Source of the DNA: Sphingobacterium allocomposti
GTDB taxonomy: Bacteria; Bacteroidota; Bacteroidia; Sphingobacteriales; Sphingobacteriaceae
NCBI RefSeq assembly: GCF_008124885.1
Contig: NZ_VNHX01000003.1
Span: forward strand, 186,001 to 250,000
DNA: 64,000 nt
Direction: 5' to 3'
Shown here: piece after piece, positions 61,705 through 64,000 of the stretch
Layout: the number at the start of each line of letters is the position of its first letter
Numbering within the stretch: the first letter of the stretch is position 1
Notes under the pieces: model-generated
Told to the model about the DNA's origin: nothing
Database searches by the model: none
The model's input: only the letters and a program-made list of their open reading frames with translations
Made by a program: the position numbers and the translations under genes

Positions 61705-62463
61705 TTAAACGACACACCTGTCCTTAGCAGCAAGAGCACGGGCATATTGCAGGTTGACAACTTCGCCGATAACGATGATAGCGGGATGGCCCAGTGCGTG
61801 TTCCTGACTGGCAGACACGAGATCGGCCACCTTGCATAATGCCTGCTTTTGCTGAGGAAGAGTTGCATGCTGAATAATCGCCGCCGGCGTATCCCCCTTC
61901 CCATATAACACGAACATCCGGGCGATTTCGTCGAGTTTCCGCATCCCCATATAAATGACAATGGTAGAGCGACTCTGGACAGCGAGCTGTAAATCTTTTG
62001 AAAAACTTCCGTCCTGCTTCATCGCTGTCAACGCCCAAACCCCGTCGCTTGTTCCGCGATGTGTCAACGGAATCTCGCTCATCCCCACGCCCTGCATACT
62101 ACTTATTCCGGGAACATATTCAACCTCAATTCCAATTTGCTTCGCGTACATCCATTCTTCAAACCCACGTCCGAAAATATACGGATCTCCGCCTTTTAAC
62201 CGCACCACCCGATCATAACGACCACAATAGTGTGTTATGAAATCATGAATCTTCTGCTGAGAGACGTATGCACCGTAAGGATCCTTACCCACGTAACATG
62301 TAATGCAATCTTTCGGTATGATCTTCAAAATTTCCGCACTGACAAGGTTGTCGTACAAGACAACTTGTGCCTTTTTTATTATTCTTAACGATTTAACCGT
62401 CAACAGATCGACATTTCCGGGCCCAGAACCAACTATAAACAATTTTTTATTACATGTTTTCAT
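61705..62463 (-). CDS. cobA: Uroporphyrinogen-III C-methyltransferase
   Basis: A 252-residue SUMT that methylates uroporphyrinogen III at C2 and C7 using S-adenosylmethionine to give precorrin-2, the precursor of sirohaem for nitrite reductase. The start at 62463 (MKTCNKKLFIVGSGPGN) matches the family; 62517 would extend into the promoter. Signatures: VGSGPGNVDLLTVKSLR, VVLYDNLVS, RVVRLKGGDPYIFGRGFEE, VEYVPGISS, PLTHRG and IYMGMRKLDEI. It is the first gene of the leftward nitrate operon. No oxidase/ferrochelatase domain is fused, so those steps need another gene. Confidence 0.96.
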   Translation of the reverse strand: MKTCNKKLFIVGSGPGNVDLLTVKSLRIIKKAQVVLYDNLVSAEILKIIPKDCITCYVGKDPYGAYVSQQKIHDFITHYCGRYDRVVRLKGGDPYIFGRGFEEWMYAKQIGIEVEYVPGISSMQGVGMSEIPLTHRGTSDGVWALTAMKQDGSFSKDLQLAVQSRSTIVIYMGMRKLDEIARMFVLYGKGDTPAAIIQHATLPQQKQALCKVADLVSASQEHALGHPAIIVIGEVVNLQYARALAAKDRCVV

Positions 62464-62495
62464 AAAAAACAACATTAAAAAAACATAACTAACAC

Positions 62496-62528
62496 CAAAT
62501 CTATAAAAATTAAACAATAAAAATCACA
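62496..62528 (-). promoter_or_regulatory. Promoter of the cobA-nitrate operon
   Basis: On the minus strand the -7 element TAGATTTG (62496-62503) is perfect; a 21-nt spacer leads to TGTG (62525-62528) in place of TTTG. The degenerate -33 lies inside the first TGTGAT repeat, as expected for a promoter that needs an activator. Predicted leader is about 26 nt. Confidence 0.65.
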
Positions 62529-62548
62529 TAAAATCACAAATTATCACA
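62523..62548. promoter_or_regulatory. Three TGTGAT repeats phased at 10 bp
   Basis: ATCACA occurs at 62523-62528, 62533-62538 and 62543-62548 (TGTGAT on the minus strand), with start-to-start spacing of exactly 10 bp, so all face the same side of the helix. The array begins at the -33 element of the cobA promoter and extends upstream toward nirB. It is a good candidate for an activator controlling nitrate assimilation in both directions. Confidence 0.6.
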
Positions 62549-62585
62549 AAATAAGATTAAAAAATATTACAAAAATCATGTTTTA

Positions 62586-62618
62586 TTTGATTTTATAAAT
62601 TTTATTTACATAAATTAG
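62586..62618 (+). promoter_or_regulatory. Promoter of nirB
   Basis: TTTG (62586-62589), 21-nt spacer, TAAATTAG (62611-62618, one mismatch to TAnnTTTG), giving a ~40-nt leader before the start at 62666. The phased TGTGAT repeats lie 38-63 bp upstream of the -33 element. Confidence 0.55.
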
Positions 62619-62665
62619 CGATAGAAAACAGAAAACAATCAGTTTTTCAATAAAAAAACGTCAAT

Positions 62666-64000
62666 ATGAAAAACAAAACGGCAGTAATAATCGGAAATGG
62701 CATGGTCGGAAACCGGTTTTGCGAAAAAATAAAGCTAAAACTACCCGATATTAACGTAATAGTCTTTAGTGAAGAGCCAGTTCGGGCATACGACAGGGTG
62801 CATTTGACAGACTACTTCAAAATCCCTTCCATGGAAGACCTTTTCCTGACTGAAAACGAGTGGTATACCCAAAATAATATTCAACTTCATTTAAATGACC
62901 CCGTCGTCGCGGTTGACAGAAGCAATAAAAAGGTACGCTCACTGACGGGAATAACGTGCAACTACGATTACCTGATTTTTGCCACCGGCTCAGCCGCTTT
63001 TGTCCCACCTATAAAGGGAACAGAGAAGGAAGGCGTTTTTCTGTATCGCACAATTGAAGATCTAGACCTGATAAAAACATATGCTAAACGCGCTAAACGG
63101 GGAGCTGTCATAGGCGGCGGCTTATTGGGACTGGAAGCCGCCAAAGCACTTGTCGATCTGGGGATGGAAGAAACGACGGTTATTGAGTTCGCGCCGCGAT
63201 TAATGCCCCGGCAAATCGATGACACGGCCAGTACTGTCCTACAACACAAGCTTAATGAACTTGGCCTGACATGTTTATTGCAAAAATCAACAAACGAACT
63301 GGTCGGAAATGAACGCCTGACAGGCATCTCATTCCAGGACGGAAGCTATTTAGACAGCGATATCCTCATCATATCTGCAGGCATACGCCCCCGGGACGAG
63401 CTGGCAAAAAAAATAGGCCTTGCAACAGGCGACCGGGGAGGCATTCTGGTCAATGCACAGATGCAGACATCCGACGGATCCATATATGCTATTGGAGAAT
63501 GTGCCCTGTTCAATGATATGATATACGGCCTGGTGGCCCCCGGATACGAGATGGCCGAGGTAGCAGCGTCACACATTGCTGAAGAAGGAAAGATGTTTAA
63601 GGGTTTCGACATGAGCACCAAGCTGAAACTGATGGGAGTGGATGTAGCGAGCTTTGGCGACCCCTTTATCAGTGAGCCATATGCACGTACCATCGTTTTG
63701 GAAGACAGAAACAAGGGTATATACAAAAGGTTAAATATCAGTACGGATGGCACCCGTCTTTTAGGAGGGATTCTAGTTGGCGAGGCTACAGCTTATAATA
63801 TGTTGCTGCAAACGGTAAACAACAACCTCCCTCTTCCTGAACACCCGGAACAATTGCTTTTTGGAGAGCAGACCACAGGCAAAAAGACCGCAACCGGCTT
63901 AGTAGCACTTCCCGACGAAGCTTTAATATGCAGCTGCGAAGGTATCACTAAAGCGCAGATATGCGACGCCGTTGCAACGAAAAACTGCGAAAATGCTGAA
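62666..64000 (+). CDS. nirB: Nitrite reductase large subunit (3' end outside the window)
   Basis: The first 445 residues of an assimilatory NAD(P)H nitrite reductase; the sirohaem part lies beyond the right edge. FAD/NAD module: KTAVIIGNGMVGNRFCEKI, VFSEEPVRAYDRVHLTDYF, YLIFATGSAAFVPP, RGAVIGGGLLGLEAAKAL, IISAGIRPRDELA and IYAIGECALFNDMIYGLVAPG. The BFD-like [2Fe-2S] domain begins ALICSCEGITKAQI at ~427. It is related to the C-terminal part of the nitrate reductase encoded divergently, so both enzymes carry the same type of electron-input module. It reduces nitrite to ammonium and needs the sirohaem made through CobA. Confidence 0.95.
   Translation, partial: MKNKTAVIIGNGMVGNRFCEKIKLKLPDINVIVFSEEPVRAYDRVHLTDYFKIPSMEDLFLTENEWYTQNNIQLHLNDPVVAVDRSNKKVRSLTGITCNYDYLIFATGSAAFVPPIKGTEKEGVFLYRTIEDLDLIKTYAKRAKRGAVIGGGLLGLEAAKALVDLGMEETTVIEFAPRLMPRQIDDTASTVLQHKLNELGLTCLLQKSTNELVGNERLTGISFQDGSYLDSDILIISAGIRPRDELAKKIGLATGDRGGILVNAQMQTSDGSIYAIGECALFNDMIYGLVAPGYEMAEVAASHIAEEGKMFKGFDMSTKLKLMGVDVASFGDPFISEPYARTIVLEDRNKGIYKRLNISTDGTRLLGGILVGEATAYNMLLQTVNNNLPLPEHPEQLLFGEQTTGKKTATGLVALPDEALICSCEGITKAQICDAVATKNCENAE

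Overview
The window comes from a soil- or plant-associated Bacteroidota, most probably a member of the Sphingobacteriaceae. The signs are paired SusC/SusD outer-membrane glycan importers, lipoprotein signal peptides, a hybrid two-component regulator with a beta-propeller sensor, promoters of the Bacteroidota type (TTTG, about 19-23 nt, TAnnTTTG), and little use of Shine-Dalgarno sequences. No rRNA, tRNA, CRISPR array, insertion sequence or phage gene was seen.

Positions 1-40141 form one large xylan utilisation locus. A leftward operon (8684 to 1) carries half a transketolase with the decayed stub of its partner, a CE1 esterase, a GH95 enzyme, a GH43-CBM6 enzyme, a large SGNH acetylesterase and a GH43 enzyme cut by the window edge. 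Divergent from it, a rightward operon (9323-23333) has the order SusC-SusD-SusC-SusD-DUF1735 lipoprotein-GH10 xylanase with internal CBMs-acetylesterase. This is the conserved core known as xusABCDE-xyn10C in Prevotella and Bacteroides. A second leftward operon (35853 to 23418) encodes GH115 and GH67 alpha-glucuronidases, a sugar-cation symporter, a GH10 lipoprotein, two GH43 enzymes, transaldolase and xylose isomerase. It faces the divergent hybrid sensor-regulator at 36131. Together these genes would trim, import and metabolise a heavily decorated glucuronoarabinoxylan.

Positions 40324-53273 are mixed housekeeping and signalling. They hold a WYL regulator with a RidA-like and a YdeI-like protein, and a signalling cluster in which an acyltransferase-like protein, a ThiF/E1-like adenylyltransferase, a 7TMR-DISM histidine kinase and a receiver-kinase lie in one operon beside a paralogous receiver. 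Next to this cluster, 48262-48670 contains three tandem copies of a promoter with an embedded palindromic operator. Two copies end about 65 nt later in a strong intrinsic terminator, so they look like miniature transcription units for a small RNA or operator decoys. This is the most unusual structure in the window. A small protein, a dienelactone-hydrolase-like protein, a metallophosphoesterase, an unknown protein and a zinc-ligand-less ROK kinase follow.

Positions 53641-64000 hold a Tat-exported enolase-superfamily protein and an assimilatory nitrate locus: an NiR-like/rubredoxin protein, a nitrate reductase fused to an FAD oxidoreductase and a BFD-type [2Fe-2S] domain, a nitrate transporter and the sirohaem-pathway methyltransferase. 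The divergent nirB gene runs off the right edge. The nirB/cobA intergenic region has three TGTGAT repeats phased at exactly 10 bp, starting at the -33 element of the leftward promoter.
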